From positions 2,689,001 to 2,753,000 of the forward strand of contig JAPDOI010000010.1 of the NCBI GenBank assembly GCA_029168955.1: a DNA stretch of 64,000 bases, read 5' to 3'. Numbering within the stretch: the stretch's first letter is position 1; every line of letters starts with the position of its first letter. The translations under genes were made by a program, and so were the position numbers. This stretch comes from Aplectana chamaeleonis. Lineage: Eukaryota > Nematoda > Chromadorea > Rhabditida > Cosmocercidae. The notes beneath the pieces were generated by a model that searched no databases, had not been told where the DNA came from, and worked only from the letters and a program-made list of their open reading frames with translations. This document shows positions 34,601-45,580 of this stretch, piece after piece.

Positions 34601-35148
34601 AGGCAGTGGTCGCGATCAAATATGCTTGTCGTCTTTTTCTCTCCAAATCCTTTCCTGGGTCTCGAGTAGTAGGACCAATAAGAAAAAATCGCGAAAAAAC
34701 CACTGTTTTGGGCCGAATTTGAAACCTGAACTTTCTTGCCTTTTGATGGTGGACGAGCCCTCTCCACATCATCGGCATCGATGACCTCTTATATCAAGAA
34801 CATCAGCTAGCTTGAAATTGAATGTCAATCAATGAACCTTCGAATTTATGTACACATCTAGTCAAAAACATTGACTGAAGTGATGCTTTCATTATTCAAC
34901 TGTTTTTATTCGTTAAATTTGCATTTATTTCGTCCTCTGAATGTCGATGATTTTTGACTGCTCGGCATGAAACTGCGATCTGTTTCGTCATCGCTGTGCA
35001 CGTGTGCACGAACTAGCTTCTTTGGGTCCTAGAAACTCTATTTGTAGACCGTTTTTCACCGCGCTACCTTCATAGTTTTTCAGCTGTTTTTGATCTAAGC
35101 TGATTTTTGTAGTTTTTTCGATAACGTTTTTCATCGTGACCACTGCCT
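34601..35148. mobile_element. TTAA-type element, family H (548 bp), inverted
   Basis: Ends AGGCAGTGGTCGCGATCAAA and TCATCGTGACCACTGCCT with TTAA either side. Same 548-bp length as the copy at 24955-25502 in opposite orientation. The 77-residue minus-strand frame here matches one in that copy and is not a gene. Confidence 0.92.
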
Positions 35149-35152
35149 TTAA

Positions 35153-35819
35153 GATGCCCACTGAACTTTGGCATAAAACTCGAGAACCACCGGGTTCCTC
35201 TAGAAGCGGAAAAAACATCAAGTAGGAAATGATCTATGCTTTCAAAAGGTTTATCAACTCTGCTAAAAAGTAGACCATACGCTGAAAGGTTGAAAAATCT
35301 ACAAAGTCGACTGTCGAGAAATTCGCTCCTTCATTTCCCGCTCACTATTAAACCAAAGAAAACGATCTCGCTGCAGCATCGATCATAATCTGAGCGATTT
35401 CGAAAAAAAAACACAAAAAAGCGTACTTCCGAGAAATTTCAAGTGAAAATTCATCGAATACTGATTACAAATATCGCTTTAAACTTGCAAACGGATTGTT
35501 TTGAACAGAACTATGACGAAAGAGCCTAAAAAACTCTTTCTGGGTCTTTGGTATTTCGAAAATTCGTAATATATGAAAAAAAAACGGGAACCCAATAAGC
35601 GCAACTTAAAAACTGCAGATTCGAGCCCCCAGCCCCTTGAAATCGTTTCGTAGTCATCAAAACAGGTTTTTTGTGACCTTGCGGAGAATCCATAGCTAGC
35701 CCTAGTGAGTCCTTAGTTATGCTCTAGGAAAGCAGCAAACATATCCAATCTGCTTTTCCTGAGCAGCTCCAAAAACAAATTAGTGTTTCAAGGAAATGAA
35801 AATCGTCCCCCATCATGCT
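35153..35819. other. No supported feature
   Basis: No exon, RNA gene or inverted repeat recognised. Confidence 0.5.
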
Positions 35820-35823
35820 ATAC

Positions 35824-36043
35824 AGTATACATTGGACTCGAATCGAAAAACGGATATCCGAATCATTTTAAAAACGATGGTCGCGGATCTCCGATTCATC
35901 CGAATGAATTCAAAATAAAAGCTCTGCTATCCCGGTACTACTTGCTACCACTCGGGATCCATCTGAATGCACTCGTATATCCACAACCATGGTTTTCAGA
36001 ATGATTCGGATATCCGTTTTTCGATACGGGTCCAATGTATACT
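35824..36043. mobile_element. 220-bp inverted-repeat element
   Basis: Ends AGTATACATTGGACTCGAAT and inverted CGGGTCCAATGTATACT. Arms continue through AAAACGGATATCCGAATCAT. Flanked by ATAC on both sides (35820-35823, 36044-36047). Because the ends themselves contain TATAC, a TA duplication cannot be excluded. Confidence 0.85.
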
Positions 36044-36141
36044 ATACAGCGATGACTTTCGCCCTCAGTTGAGCGGCGCGTGCCGGCGATTATGCAGGTG
36101 AAATGGGGCCACCACAAGGTGCAAGGATCAAAGAATAGGTG

Positions 36142-36624
36142 GGGCAGTGTTCACGATGAAAATCGATTTACTGTTTTCTCGCCTATCTTGAATACGGCCC
36201 CATGCTGATTCCAAGAATGTCTCTGAAATTGTACAAGACCTTCTAGGAACGGAGTTATGGTCCCTCAAAAATTGAGCTAAGGAAACATGGTGGACGAGTT
36301 GTCCGGGGCTTGTAACTTCCGGCGTTTGCAGCCGATGTATGCCGGCTGACATGAGTAAAGAGAGAGGTTGAGAATGAATGAAAGAACGGGGAATGATTGG
36401 AAATCATCGCTCATCTCATGATCTCGAGCATTCATTTGTTCACGTCGGTGGGCGTGTGTTGCGCTTTTGGGGTTTCCCTGCGCTCGAAGTAGCAACTTCG
36501 AGCTCTTTTGAAGCTTTTCCTGGCTCGTTTTCATGCGTTTTTTCGACGTCAACGTTGCAGTGTGCCCCTTCACTACCCATTCCTAGTGGAAACTGAAACA
36601 CATTTTTCATCGTGAACACTGCCT
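36142..36624. mobile_element. TTAA-type element, family F (about 483 bp)
   Basis: Left end GGGCAGTGTTCACGATGAAA (first base mutated), right end TTCATCGTGAACACTGCCT before TTAA (36625-36628). The interior parallels 21655-22140, including GGTGGACGAGTTGTCC and TTGTTCACGTCGGTGGGCGT. Confidence 0.88.
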
Positions 36625-36857
36625 TTAAGTTGAAGAAAACTACCGTTCATGGAAAGTTATAAGTCATATCAAAAGTGCGTACTTCTAGAAGTCTGAAAAT
36701 GTGTTTATTCATGTAATGTAGCAGTGATAGCATCTACGAAAAAATGATATAGGAAAACAATGCTCTTCCGCTTCTAACTCGTCTTGCTTGAACAAGAATG
36801 CCAGAGATAATCATGCTCAGGATTACCCAGTTGTACATATAGTTGGCGCAGATTGGA

Positions 36858-36989
36858 CTGAGACTTTTGGTTCCATTTCGCAGGCGTTGTTGGCGTTGGC
36901 ATAAACTCGGTGCACACATGTTATAGCATATGTGCACAGAGTTTGCGCCAACACAAACTGCGCCGGCAAGAGAAAATCCGAGGTCTCAG
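36858..36989. mobile_element. 132-bp hairpin element
   Basis: CTGAGACTTTTGG at the left pairs with the right end CCGAGGTCTCAG. The inner stem pairs GTGCACACATG with CATATGTGCAC and GTTGGCATAAACTC with GAGTTTGCGCCAAC around TTATAG. A compact foldback, or possibly an RNA hairpin. Confidence 0.75.
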
Positions 36990-37497
36990 GGATATCCGTG
37001 TCGACTGTGTGTGGCTTCAAGCACAAGCAGCGAATTTTTGATCTTTCGTACAAACTATAGGGCGGCGAAACAGGCAGGAAAGGCACAGGACACCAGAGAA
37101 ATTATTTTTTGGATTTTATGCTCATCTTGGAGAAAATCATTTGCTGATCACAGTGCTAATCGTTTGAAATCCTCAACGAACGGAGTTACGACTCTTTGAA
37201 AATCGCTAAAAATTCAAGTGTCAAAGTTTGGTGGACAAGTAATTTTGGACCTGTACTTTTCTTCATTCACAGTCGCTGCACCCGATCGAACCAGGATAAA
37301 GAGACAGAACAGCAAGGATGTGAAAATCGAAGACGCGGTCGGAGCTCATTCATCCATCCAGGCGACATTGGTTTCGAAATTAATCATGAAAAGGAGCGTG
37401 GTCCGTGGTAGTAATTGAAGGGCTCGGGAACGTGGTGGTCGTTTATATCTCGCCTATTTGAATGAATTGAAATCTCGCACTCAGACTCTTGACCTAC

Positions 37498-38550
37498 TCA
37501 GACAGTCGTGGGGTAGTACGTCGACTAAATAGGAGTTGTATCCCAGGGCGAACTTCGGGTACCACCCCTCGTTGTCAGCAGAAGCTGCTACTAACAGCAT
37601 CACATGCTGCCAACGTTAGCTGGGGTTTAAACCCTTGTGGTGAGCAGGAGCTGCTGCAGACGGTAGTATATGCTGACAACGTATGCTGGGTTCATCGCCT
37701 CGTTATCGACAGCCAAACGGAGGAAGTATTTGGGCATCCACTCTCTTGTATCTCATATCTAATCCTTTCTAAAGCAACTTTCTCACAAAAACTGCCGCAA
37801 CATAAACAAGTGGAAAGAAGAGCATAGGCGCGATCATTTGGAGACTGACAAGAGCCACAATCTCAGACAGCCGAGGGTTAATACGTCGGCACAATAGCGT
37901 TAGTACTCCAGGGCAAACATGAAATACTAACCCTCGTTGTGAGCAGGAGCTGCTGCTAACGGCAGATTATGCTGCCAACGTATGCTGGCGTTCTACCCCT
38001 CGTTATCGACAGCCTATTCTGCAAACGAAGAAAAAGTTTGGACTGCCACTCCCTTCACCGGTGATAGGTACGATCCTTGTCACGGCCAGCAGCACGGAAG
38101 TCAATCCCGCCACCCTCCGCAACAAGGACATCATCTTCGCCACGGATCACAACGAGAAGTCTTCCCTCGCGATGGGCTGTGGGAACGATCCACAAAATTG
38201 ACGTCCAGAAAGTAACGGAAGGTCAACCGGCCTCAAACGGCCAACTGCCCCCCAGTGAGCGTAGCCTCCTTATATACTCACCTTCGTCTTACACGAGGAT
38301 GCTGCAATGTTCATTCGTATCAGACAAATCGATGGAGGAGAGTGTAAGCAGACATTAGGGAAAGAGGGCTGGCAATATCACGCGTACCAGGGTAAACAAA
38401 GGAATTATATTCCAGCACAAGCAGCAGGAGCTGCTGCTGATTGGCATCAGCTTCTGCTTGCTAATAGCAGTGGCTACAGCAGGGGTGCTGCTAATTTATA
38501 TGACTCGAGTGCAACTCCTTTGCCGACGTGCTAATACAACGACTGTCTGA
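37498..38550. mobile_element. 1.05-kb inverted-repeat element with internal GAGCTGCTGC repeats
   Basis: Ends TCAGACAGTCGTGGGGTAGT and inverted ACAACGACTGTCTGA. The interior has two diverged direct copies (37500-37710 and 37860-38010) of a segment with CCTCGTTGTGAGCAGGAGCT and CTCGTTATCGACAGCC. Target duplication not resolved. No transposase recognised. Confidence 0.75.
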
Positions 38551-38583
38551 ATATGCTATACAAGAGGTATCTATTAACCATTA

Positions 38584-39370
38584 ACCAGGTTGTTCATTAA
38601 GTTTTGCCGTTCGATAAGAGAGGGCGTTGCTACTAGCACAAATGTTTGTTTTGTTTTGTTGGTACACTCTTCATATGAACGTATGTGAAGTTTCGTTTGA
38701 ATCTGTCCATTCGTTCTTCGTTAACAAGCCATTTAGTGTCGCCGTATCACAGCAATGAAAAAAATGACTATCGTGCAGTGATGAAATTCTTATTTTTGGA
38801 AGGTGTAGCACCAAAAGAAATTTACGAACGAATGTTAAAAATGTACAATGTTTGTCCACCTACTATTAGAACAGTAGAAAAATGGGCTGCTGAATTTAAA
38901 CGTGGTCGTACAAGCCTTGAAGACGATCCACGTGAAGGACATCCGAAAAGCGCATCAACACCAGAAATCATAACCAAAATACAGGATATGGTTTCGAAAG
39001 ATGTCGATTGACTGGGAGAGATTCAGGAGAAGCTCTTCACATCTCATTAGGCGGGGTGAGCCATATTTTAAGTGAAATTTTGGGTTCTAGAAAGCTGTAT
39101 GCACAAAGGGTGCCGCATTCGCTAACAATGGAACAAAAGCACATTCGAATGCGACTTTCTCAGCAACATTTGGAGCGTATTGAAAAGGATAAAGTGGACT
39201 CTGTGCGTAGATTCATCATTATGGATGAGACTTGGATTTTTTTTGGATTAATTTTTTTTGGTTTTCAAGTGTATTAATGTTCAGGGAAATTATACTGAAT
39301 AATAAAATGTATTTTGAACCATAAAATTGTGTTTTTCTTATCGAACGACAAAACTTATTTAACAACCTGG
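38584..39370 (+). mobile_element. mariner deletion derivative (787 bp)
   Basis: Terminal repeats CCAGGTTGTTCATTAAGTTT and inverted AAACTTATTTAACAACCTGG, with TA next to both ends. Full mariners are about 1.3 kb; this one has lost roughly the second half of the transposase gene. Confidence 0.93.
38753..39240 (+). pseudogene. mariner transposase, N-terminal part, frameshifted and truncated
   Basis: Begins at a mariner-type N-terminus (NEKNDYRAVMKFLFLEG), with the start codon apparently lost. It continues through the paired helix-turn-helix region (PTIRTVEKWAAEFKRGRTSL, then DDPREGHPKSAS). Near 39000-39010 the frame shifts, then resumes with GGVSHILSEILGSRKLYAQR and RVPHSLTMEQK, reaching the first catalytic aspartate in MDETWI. 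The rest of the catalytic domain (HDNARPH and the third acidic residue) is deleted. It cannot encode active transposase, though its ends could be mobilised in trans. Identification rests on conserved mariner motifs and matching terminal repeats. Confidence 0.93.
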
Positions 39371-39617
39371 TACATGGCAATCACAAAATTCATGTCTGAA
39401 GGTGTGCTGTGCCTTTACAGGCAGCGTACATACACGATGATCTAGAGAAGGGTCCGAAATTCTTTTCATTTCCGATTAAAACTTGAAGGATGTGAACTGT
39501 ATCCCTGTCTGCATTAGTCTCGGGTGTAACAAAAGGTGTTTCGGGATAGACGGCGACGTTTCGTGGCAACAACGGCAGTTCTTAAATAAATGGCGACAGA
39601 TTGTTTAAACAAGACTA

Positions 39618-39840
39618 CTCAGACATTCGTAAATATGTTCCGCCAGACCGTTTCCGTATAAAAACCGAGATCGTTGGCCCGAAAGATCGGCTCTCTACGG
39701 CGAGAAATCGCTCCTCGGCGCTTTCCTTATGGCCTGGTTGTTTCAAAAACATCTTTAGCTTCACTCGAAAGACCTGGCGTTTGCTTCGAGGCAAGCACAG
39801 ACAGCAGCGGTCTGGCGGAACACAAATACGAGTGTCGGAG
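39618..39840. mobile_element. 223-bp inverted-repeat element, TA target
   Basis: Ends CTCAGACATTCGTAAATATG and its imperfect complement. Arms share GTTCCGCCAGACCG. TA flanks both sides (39616-39617, 39841-39842). Confidence 0.8.
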
Positions 39841-39842
39841 TA

Positions 39843-40815
39843 CGAGTGTATGACCTTCATGAACAGCATTTTGAACCGTTTATTAGAGTTGTGGTTTATG
39901 TAGTTGTGAACGCATAAGGAACGCTCTGGAGTGGTTCATCTACTAAATTATACGAATCCAATACCCTCACCAAAGGTCTGACGGAAGCGAAATAACAAAT
40001 AAAAAACAAAATTATTTTGACATTTGATCACGACTATTGCTTAATAGTTCAATAATGATCTAAAAAGGATAAAATTGTTCATTAATTAGGGTCACAAGCA
40101 CGAATTTGTGTCGCGGCCAAAATGGAAAGATTTATAGGTAGCGCGATTGGATCTGCAATTTCCGGTTTTTGCATCTTTTTCCAGCGTGAACGGCACGAAG
40201 ACTATCGAGAACACGAATAAGGAAAGAATAGGGTACCTCTTCCAATGGTCTTCGTCACGACTTGTCCAGCTGATACCGAACAGTAGAGCATGAACGCCGT
40301 TCTCGAATGTGGTCATAAAAGAACGGCGACCGGAGACGAGAGGGGAGTTTTGGGCCCAGGGGATGCGCAGGGATCGACGTTCTTGCCCAGTCAGGCGATC
40401 GCTGCTGGTCGAAATAACCTACATTGAGGAAAGCGGCCTATTTTCGACGAGGAGTTACACGCGACCACTCTCTCCCTCAAGAGAATCGCCGATGGAACTG
40501 GCTAGCATGAAAAACTGGTCCACATCGACTTGCAACATTCAACTTCAACAAAGCACATCCTATCTTATTGGCGCCTTTTTTCTCAGCGGTCATCGGCTTT
40601 GGAGCAAAATATTCTATGTGCGTCAAGTGTTCCCAACACGTTTGTCACAATGTAAAGAGAAGAGCGCTAACGGCCCGAATTGAAACAAGTTATGGTGAAA
40701 CAGACTCAGTAACGCTACACACATAAACGCGTAATAGTGAATGTCATGAACCCTGGCTGGAATTAAAGCTAGCCGTAGTGAGTGACAAAAAACTTTCATT
40801 TTCACGCGATTCCAA
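39843..40815. other. No recognised gene
   Basis: A 124-codon plus-strand frame (40309-40683) is the longest outside repeats and transposons on this strand, but it lacks recognisable motifs and clear splice context. Treated as unproven. Confidence 0.4.
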
Positions 40816-41029
40816 CTCAGGCGATTCTAGTCGCACTGGACAGGAATCGGAGCCAACTGACAGTTCCGCTCGCTCGCCGAATCTCCATGCCGCAGCTATT
40901 GCTGTTGGGGCGAGCTGGAGGCGCCTTAGCAACCACATCAGTGGCCTGAACAACAACAGCAGCCGACCCGCAGATCGAGAGAAGAGCGAGGCGAACTGTC
41001 AGGCGGCTCGCGACTCAGAATTGCCTGAG
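40816..41029. mobile_element. 214-bp inverted-repeat element, copy 2 of the 62273 family
   Basis: Ends CTCAGGCGATTCT and AGAATTGCCTGAG. Inner parts (GAACTGTCAGGCGGCTCG, CAACAACAGCAGCCG) match the element at 62273-62492. Target duplication unclear. Confidence 0.8.
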
Positions 41030-41543
41030 AATAAATGAAATACAAGAACGAGAGCCTCTTCTAGGGCATCGTGTCTATAGAGAAGCTTCTACATGTTCCC
41101 GACTTCATTCCTCTAGACAGGACCAGAATAGAACATTGACAAGGTCTGGTGGGTCAAAAGAGCACAATTCTGAAGACAGAAGGGCTCGAATGCACTGTGC
41201 CCTCTTCAGTAAGCGGTCTTCCACAAATCATCTATCACGAAACCGTTCACATGAGACGATTCGCGATAAAAATTGCATGCGCTACAGCTCTACAATCCAG
41301 GTATCCATAACTCACAAAATTCGGCACTCACGTGCCACACTCTCTCTCGGAGTGAAACTCTCATGTCTGGGGTCGCATACAATCGGCTCAAAATTTCTAG
41401 TCTAGTCACTGAACTGAGTGCGTCTGATCTCCGCCACTTTCACATCAGCGCACAACATGTGGTTATCAGGTGTCTTGATCAAGTGCGACGCGCCGAAGAC
41501 GGCGGTGGCCACAAAGAAATTTTTTAGAGATTGGTAAAAAAGC
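41030..41543. other. No supported feature
   Basis: No exon or repeat recognised. Confidence 0.5.
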
Positions 41544-41547
41544 TTAA

Positions 41548-41990
41548 AGGCAGGGTTCTCGATAAAATTGGTTGTTGTGCTATCCCCATGAAATGGTAGA
41601 TCTGGCCATCAAAAAAGTGAGAATAAGTAAAAAATCGGAGAAAAAACACTCGGGGACAAGTTATTGCTTGGTGTCCTCCCGCCCCCAATTATCGGGATTT
41701 GTGTAGAGGCTCATTTTTTCAACTTTTATTCTGCTTCTAAAGTAATTTCGGAACATTTCTGGAGACTACTGATTACTTTAGCAGCAAAATAAAAGGCGCA
41801 TAAGCAAGCATTCACGAAAATCACGTTAATTAGGGGGCCGGCCGACACCTGTAATTAGCCATTGTACCTTGTTTTTGAGCGTTGTTCCTGCGAATTTCCG
41901 GTTTTTTTCACTTATTTTTACTTTTGTGATGGCCGAATCTACATTCTCATGAAGAGAGCTCAAAAGTCGTTTTTATCGCGAACCCTGCCT
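41548..41990. mobile_element. TTAA-type element, family B (443 bp)
   Basis: Ends AGGCAGGGTTCTCGATAAAA and TTATCGCGAACCCTGCCT with perfect TTAA duplications (41544-41547, 41991-41994). Same length as 34154-34596 and very similar in sequence, suggesting recent mobility. Confidence 0.93.
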
Positions 41991-42020
41991 TTAACACGAC
42001 CATATGGTTTCTTCGCAGAC

Positions 42021-42130
42021 TTTAGTCTTGTGAATGGACGGGGCGACGACCGTAGATCTTCGGGCGAGACCGAAACCCTATTGGCTGGTTGCGTCCCGCC
42101 GCATGGCCTTTTCCAATCGCTAGACTAAAA
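42021..42130. mobile_element. Small inverted-repeat element, second copy of the 63591 family
   Basis: TTTAGTCTTGTGAATGGACG at the left and AGACTAAAA at the right. The interior GGACGGGG, CGTAGAT, AACCCT and CCGCATGGCC parallels 63591-63712. Confidence 0.65.
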
Positions 42131-42917
42131 TTGGCGAAAGGCCTTTACACACAACTTTATATTTATTATTTCACTTTTTTGACTTTGAAAACCTTGAAAC
42201 ATTTTTTGTTGTCGTATAAAAACTAAACAAAAAAGGAGTTGAAAATGTTTTAAATTCATGAACACAATGGAAGCAAGCAGTCCAAAATCAACTCGCTTCT
42301 CCCTTCTCGTTTTCAGTTAGCCATGGCTGCAGCGTGATCATTCGGGTCCACCACTCTGAATTAGGAGGTTGTGAAGACGCCTGCGACATGGCTTTGATCG
42401 ATAACGGTAGAAGCAAAAGTATCAAATGGGAATTTAGCCGTGCTATAACTGAATACATAGTCTATAAGAGAGTATTTCGAAGATAACATAGATTTTGCAT
42501 GGGTTGTAGAGACTCCACATGGCGATACCACACGCACGACGACAACCGGAGACACATAAATTCACTTAACTGATTCTAGTCGTGGAAAGGAACGCGGCTG
42601 TGGTAGAGGAGCAAATAAGAACGTAAAGGCTCTCTAATGTTCTAAGTTTTTACCCCGATTCTGTCAAAAAAAAAAACCTGACAACCAGTGTTGCTCTTTT
42701 GCTACTTCCTAGTACAGGCAGATTCTCAACTGCTAACCCCTGAAGAAAGACGGTATGAGAATGAATACACACCGCTCTCCACTTCTTTTATTCCCTACCC
42801 TTTGTCAATTGGTTATCATCAATTTTGTTCACAAGAGCCACGATCGTAAGATGAGTGCTTGAGGATGGCCAACATGTACCCATTCAAGGGTTACATTCAA
42901 TCAAATCGAGTAACAGC
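42131..42917. other. No proven gene; one coding-like frame on the minus strand
   Basis: Minus-strand frame 42555-42361 (contains SLIDYVFSYSTAKFPFDTFA, ending FTTS then stop) reads like protein but lacks a clear acceptor in phase. Confidence 0.35.
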
Positions 42918-42921
42918 TTAA

Positions 42922-44055
42922 ATGCAGTGGTCGCGATCGTATATGCTTGTCTTCTTTTCTTCTCTAAACCCTTTCCTGGGTTTAGAGTAGTAGAACCCAT
43001 AAAAAAATCGCGAAAAGACCGCTGTTTCGGGCTAAATTTCAAGCCTGAACTTTCTTGTCCTTTGATGGTGGACGAGCCCACTCCACATCATCGGCATCGA
43101 TGATCTCTAATATCCAGAACATCAGCTGGCTTGAAACTGAGTTCCAAGCAATGAGCAATAGCCTTCGGACTGACCTGCTCCGATATTAATGCACTTATTT
43201 AGTCAAAAAGGTTGACTGAAATGTTTGCTTTCATTGTTGAACTGTTTTATCAGGTAAATTTGCATTTCTTTTTTCCTCTGAATGTCGATGATTTCTGACG
43301 GCTCGGCATGAGAGTGCGATCTTTTTGGGCGGCGCTGTTGACGTGTGCACAAACTGGGATCTTTGGGCCCTAGAAACTCTAATTCTAGCCCGTTGTTCAC
43401 CGCGCTACCTTCATTGTTTTCAGCTGTTTTCGATTCAAAGGCATCGTGCGCGCTGAAAACCAAATCCTTGTTTTTGTGTTATATCGTTCAAAAGGACCTT
43501 GATAAGGCCACTCACAAAGCTCGCAGTCTTAAAATTGAACCGGAATGGAGTTTTTTTCCAGTTGAAAACGTCTTTCTGGGTCTGGGGTTGGCCTTCCGGT
43601 CGATCATCTGTTACGTCCGTTCACCAAATGAGAAAAGAAAGTAATTGATCAGCAAGTGATATAAATGAGTGGAAGTTTTTTTAATATATCATATGATTAT
43701 GTCATGAATGTCTTTTCTGCACATATCGGTCAACTTTTTCTCCCTTGAAAATCAGCTGAAAGAAAGATGAACGGGATTTGATCGGGAGATCATGGGCCAA
43801 CACAGCGATTCGTAGCGATCGACTGTTCCTTTCTCATGCGTCGCTTGGTTGAATTGGATCTGAAAACAAAGAGAAAGGGGCCCGGAAATGAAGTTTTTAG
43901 TATTTTTTCCGCAGTTCTTTCAACGTGGCCGTTGTGTAGGATACTAGAGCTTCCATTATACATTGAAAACTCAAAAACGAATTTCATCGCGAACTATGCC
44001 TCTAAGCTGATTTTTGTAGTTTTTTCGATAACGTTTTACATCGTGATCACTGCCT
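42922..44055. mobile_element. TTAA-type element, family H, interrupted by family C
   Basis: Left end ATGCAGTGGTCGCGATCGTA after TTAA; right end ATCGTGATCACTGCCT before TGAA. Without the insert the parts join as in 34601-35148. Confidence 0.85.
43439..44001. mobile_element. TTAA-type element, family C (563 bp)
   Basis: Left end AGGCATCGTGCGCGCTGAAA, right end ATCGCGAACTATGCCT, flanked by TCAA (43435-43438) and CTAA (44002-44005). Inserted in family H where the copy at 34601-35148 reads GATCTAAGCTG. Confidence 0.85.
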
Positions 44056-44059
44056 TGAA

Positions 44060-44245
44060 TTATGAAATACAATCTAACGAGTAGTTTCTGGCACTATGGC
44101 CTGCTAACTGTACACAGAAGTCCTACTCAACCCGAATTTCCGATTCCCTCTAACCTCCTCGAAAAAAGCATTTCCTCCGCACACCCACTGAATCACAAAC
44201 CGAATCGAGTAAAAACATACGATGGATTTCAATGCAAGTTTTCGA
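44060..44245. repeat. Degenerate family E fragment
   Basis: Resembles the reverse complement of the family E right half (TTCTGGCACTATGGCC versus TTTTGGTATTATGGTCC). The resulting frame is not a gene. Confidence 0.5.
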
Positions 44246-44929
44246 TTTACGTCAATACCGTTTTCGAATCACCTTGCAACGATTGTAAAGTAAGAGTAGA
44301 TTAAAAGTGGGAAAACTCGCCCGCAGAATCTTTGCAGTGCTAAGTCACGATCCTTGTGAAGTCGAAAATAGATTTGTCGGGGTTCGACCGATCTCTGAGC
44401 AACTGTTAAAACAAGCGCGAAAGTCCCTTTAGGTTAAACAGAAGAACTAAAAAATGATTTCGAGGTCGACAGGGCAGCAAAGGCAAATGCGACTTCAACA
44501 CGTACATAAAAATGACGAGTCTCAAACATGAGTTCGAATCGTAAACCTAAAGATATTCGATTTTCTGATCCTTTCATAGGGCGAAGTTCGCGGATATCCC
44601 ACTCAATCGATTGGTTCTGAAAGAGCAACACCTTGCAATCTTTATCGTTCAGATAGAGAGCCCAGCCGGATGATTGGATTGATCCGAAAAGGGTGGCGGA
44701 CGTTTAGTCCGATTATGAGGTCGAAACACAGAGGAGGTTTTTTCTTATATTTGTCATCAAATAGAATTATCAAACAAAACTAAGACGTCTTGACATCTGG
44801 AACGTGAAAGTGTAAAAAATTATCTTTAGTTCCCGACCTTTACCTAGCATTCACACTCTCTCTACCCTGTCTGCGATCTAGCTTTTCGGCCTACTCAGAA
44901 AAATCAAAACAAAGTCACTTGTGATAAAA
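44246..44929. other. No supported feature
   Basis: No exon or repeat recognised. Confidence 0.5.
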
Positions 44930-45580
44930 ATGTAACTTAGTTGAATGTCTCAAGTAACTTACATTTATATTACGTGTAACACAAATTTTATATTACATGT
45001 AACTTGAATTCATATTACATGTAAGTTACACTTATGCTGCATGTAACTTATATTTGAATTTTCACTATGGATGGCGATCACGTGACGCAGACGACACGCG
45101 ACGCAGAGAGCGCGTCCCAGACCACACATTGCGCAAGAAAACGCTGTGCAGGGCCTTCCCTGCTGATGTGGGGTCAAGTACATCAACGTTTGATAATTGA
45201 TTCTACAGCTACGCCAGTCGTAAGCCTGACCCTGCGAGTGCGTCGTACATCAACCTTGGAAATATCTTCGCGGCCGATTCAAGTCAGTTGCGACTTATAT
45301 TGCGCCATACAAATTACACGGAACATATCGGAGGCGCACTGCACGCAGTATCCTCTCAGAAATCGAAAACATGATACTTGTAACACATCTAAGCTGATAT
45401 AAGATACTTGCGGCTTATCCAAAGTCATTTAGGTTACATGCAACATATCGACAAGAAACCGCGTGCATTGCGCCTCCGATATGTTACATGTACTTGAATG
45501 GCATAATAAAAGCTACAAGTAACTTACATCGGCATAGATATGTTACAAGTAACTTGTTTTCGGGCTTTTATGTTACAATC
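44930..45580. repeat. Region of dispersed TTACATGTAACTT palindromic words
   Basis: Two clusters (about 44930-45060 and 45380-45575) of TTACATGTAACTT and variants, including the palindrome TTACATGTAA. Between them an inverted pair (45322-45344 and 45464-45487) reads ACATATCGGAGGCGCACTGC and its near complement. Possibly one foldback element bounded by TGTAAC and GTTACA. Confidence 0.6.

Larger units (their letters stand above)
37081..39414. mobile_element. TTAA-type element, family D, carrying two nested insertions
   Basis: Left end AGGCACAGGACACCAGAGAA; right end AAGGTGTGCTGTGCCT before TTAC (mutated TTAA). Alignment by eye to 19427-19912 breaks at 37498-38550 and 38584-39370 and resumes after each. 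After the second break TACATGGCAATCACAAAATT matches the family D tail. This explains the dispersed fragments in one element. Confidence 0.77.

Noticed and set aside
34988..35221. 77-codon frame similar to one at 24840-25115, as a conserved gene
   Set aside because: Similarity comes from two copies of transposon family H.
40309..40683. 124-codon plus-strand frame as a gene
   Set aside because: No recognisable motif, no splice signals, and plausible by chance over this length.
44340..44420. GGGGTTCGACC as a tRNA T-arm
   Set aside because: No acceptor stem, D-arm or anticodon arm could be built around it; no convincing tRNA was found anywhere in the window.
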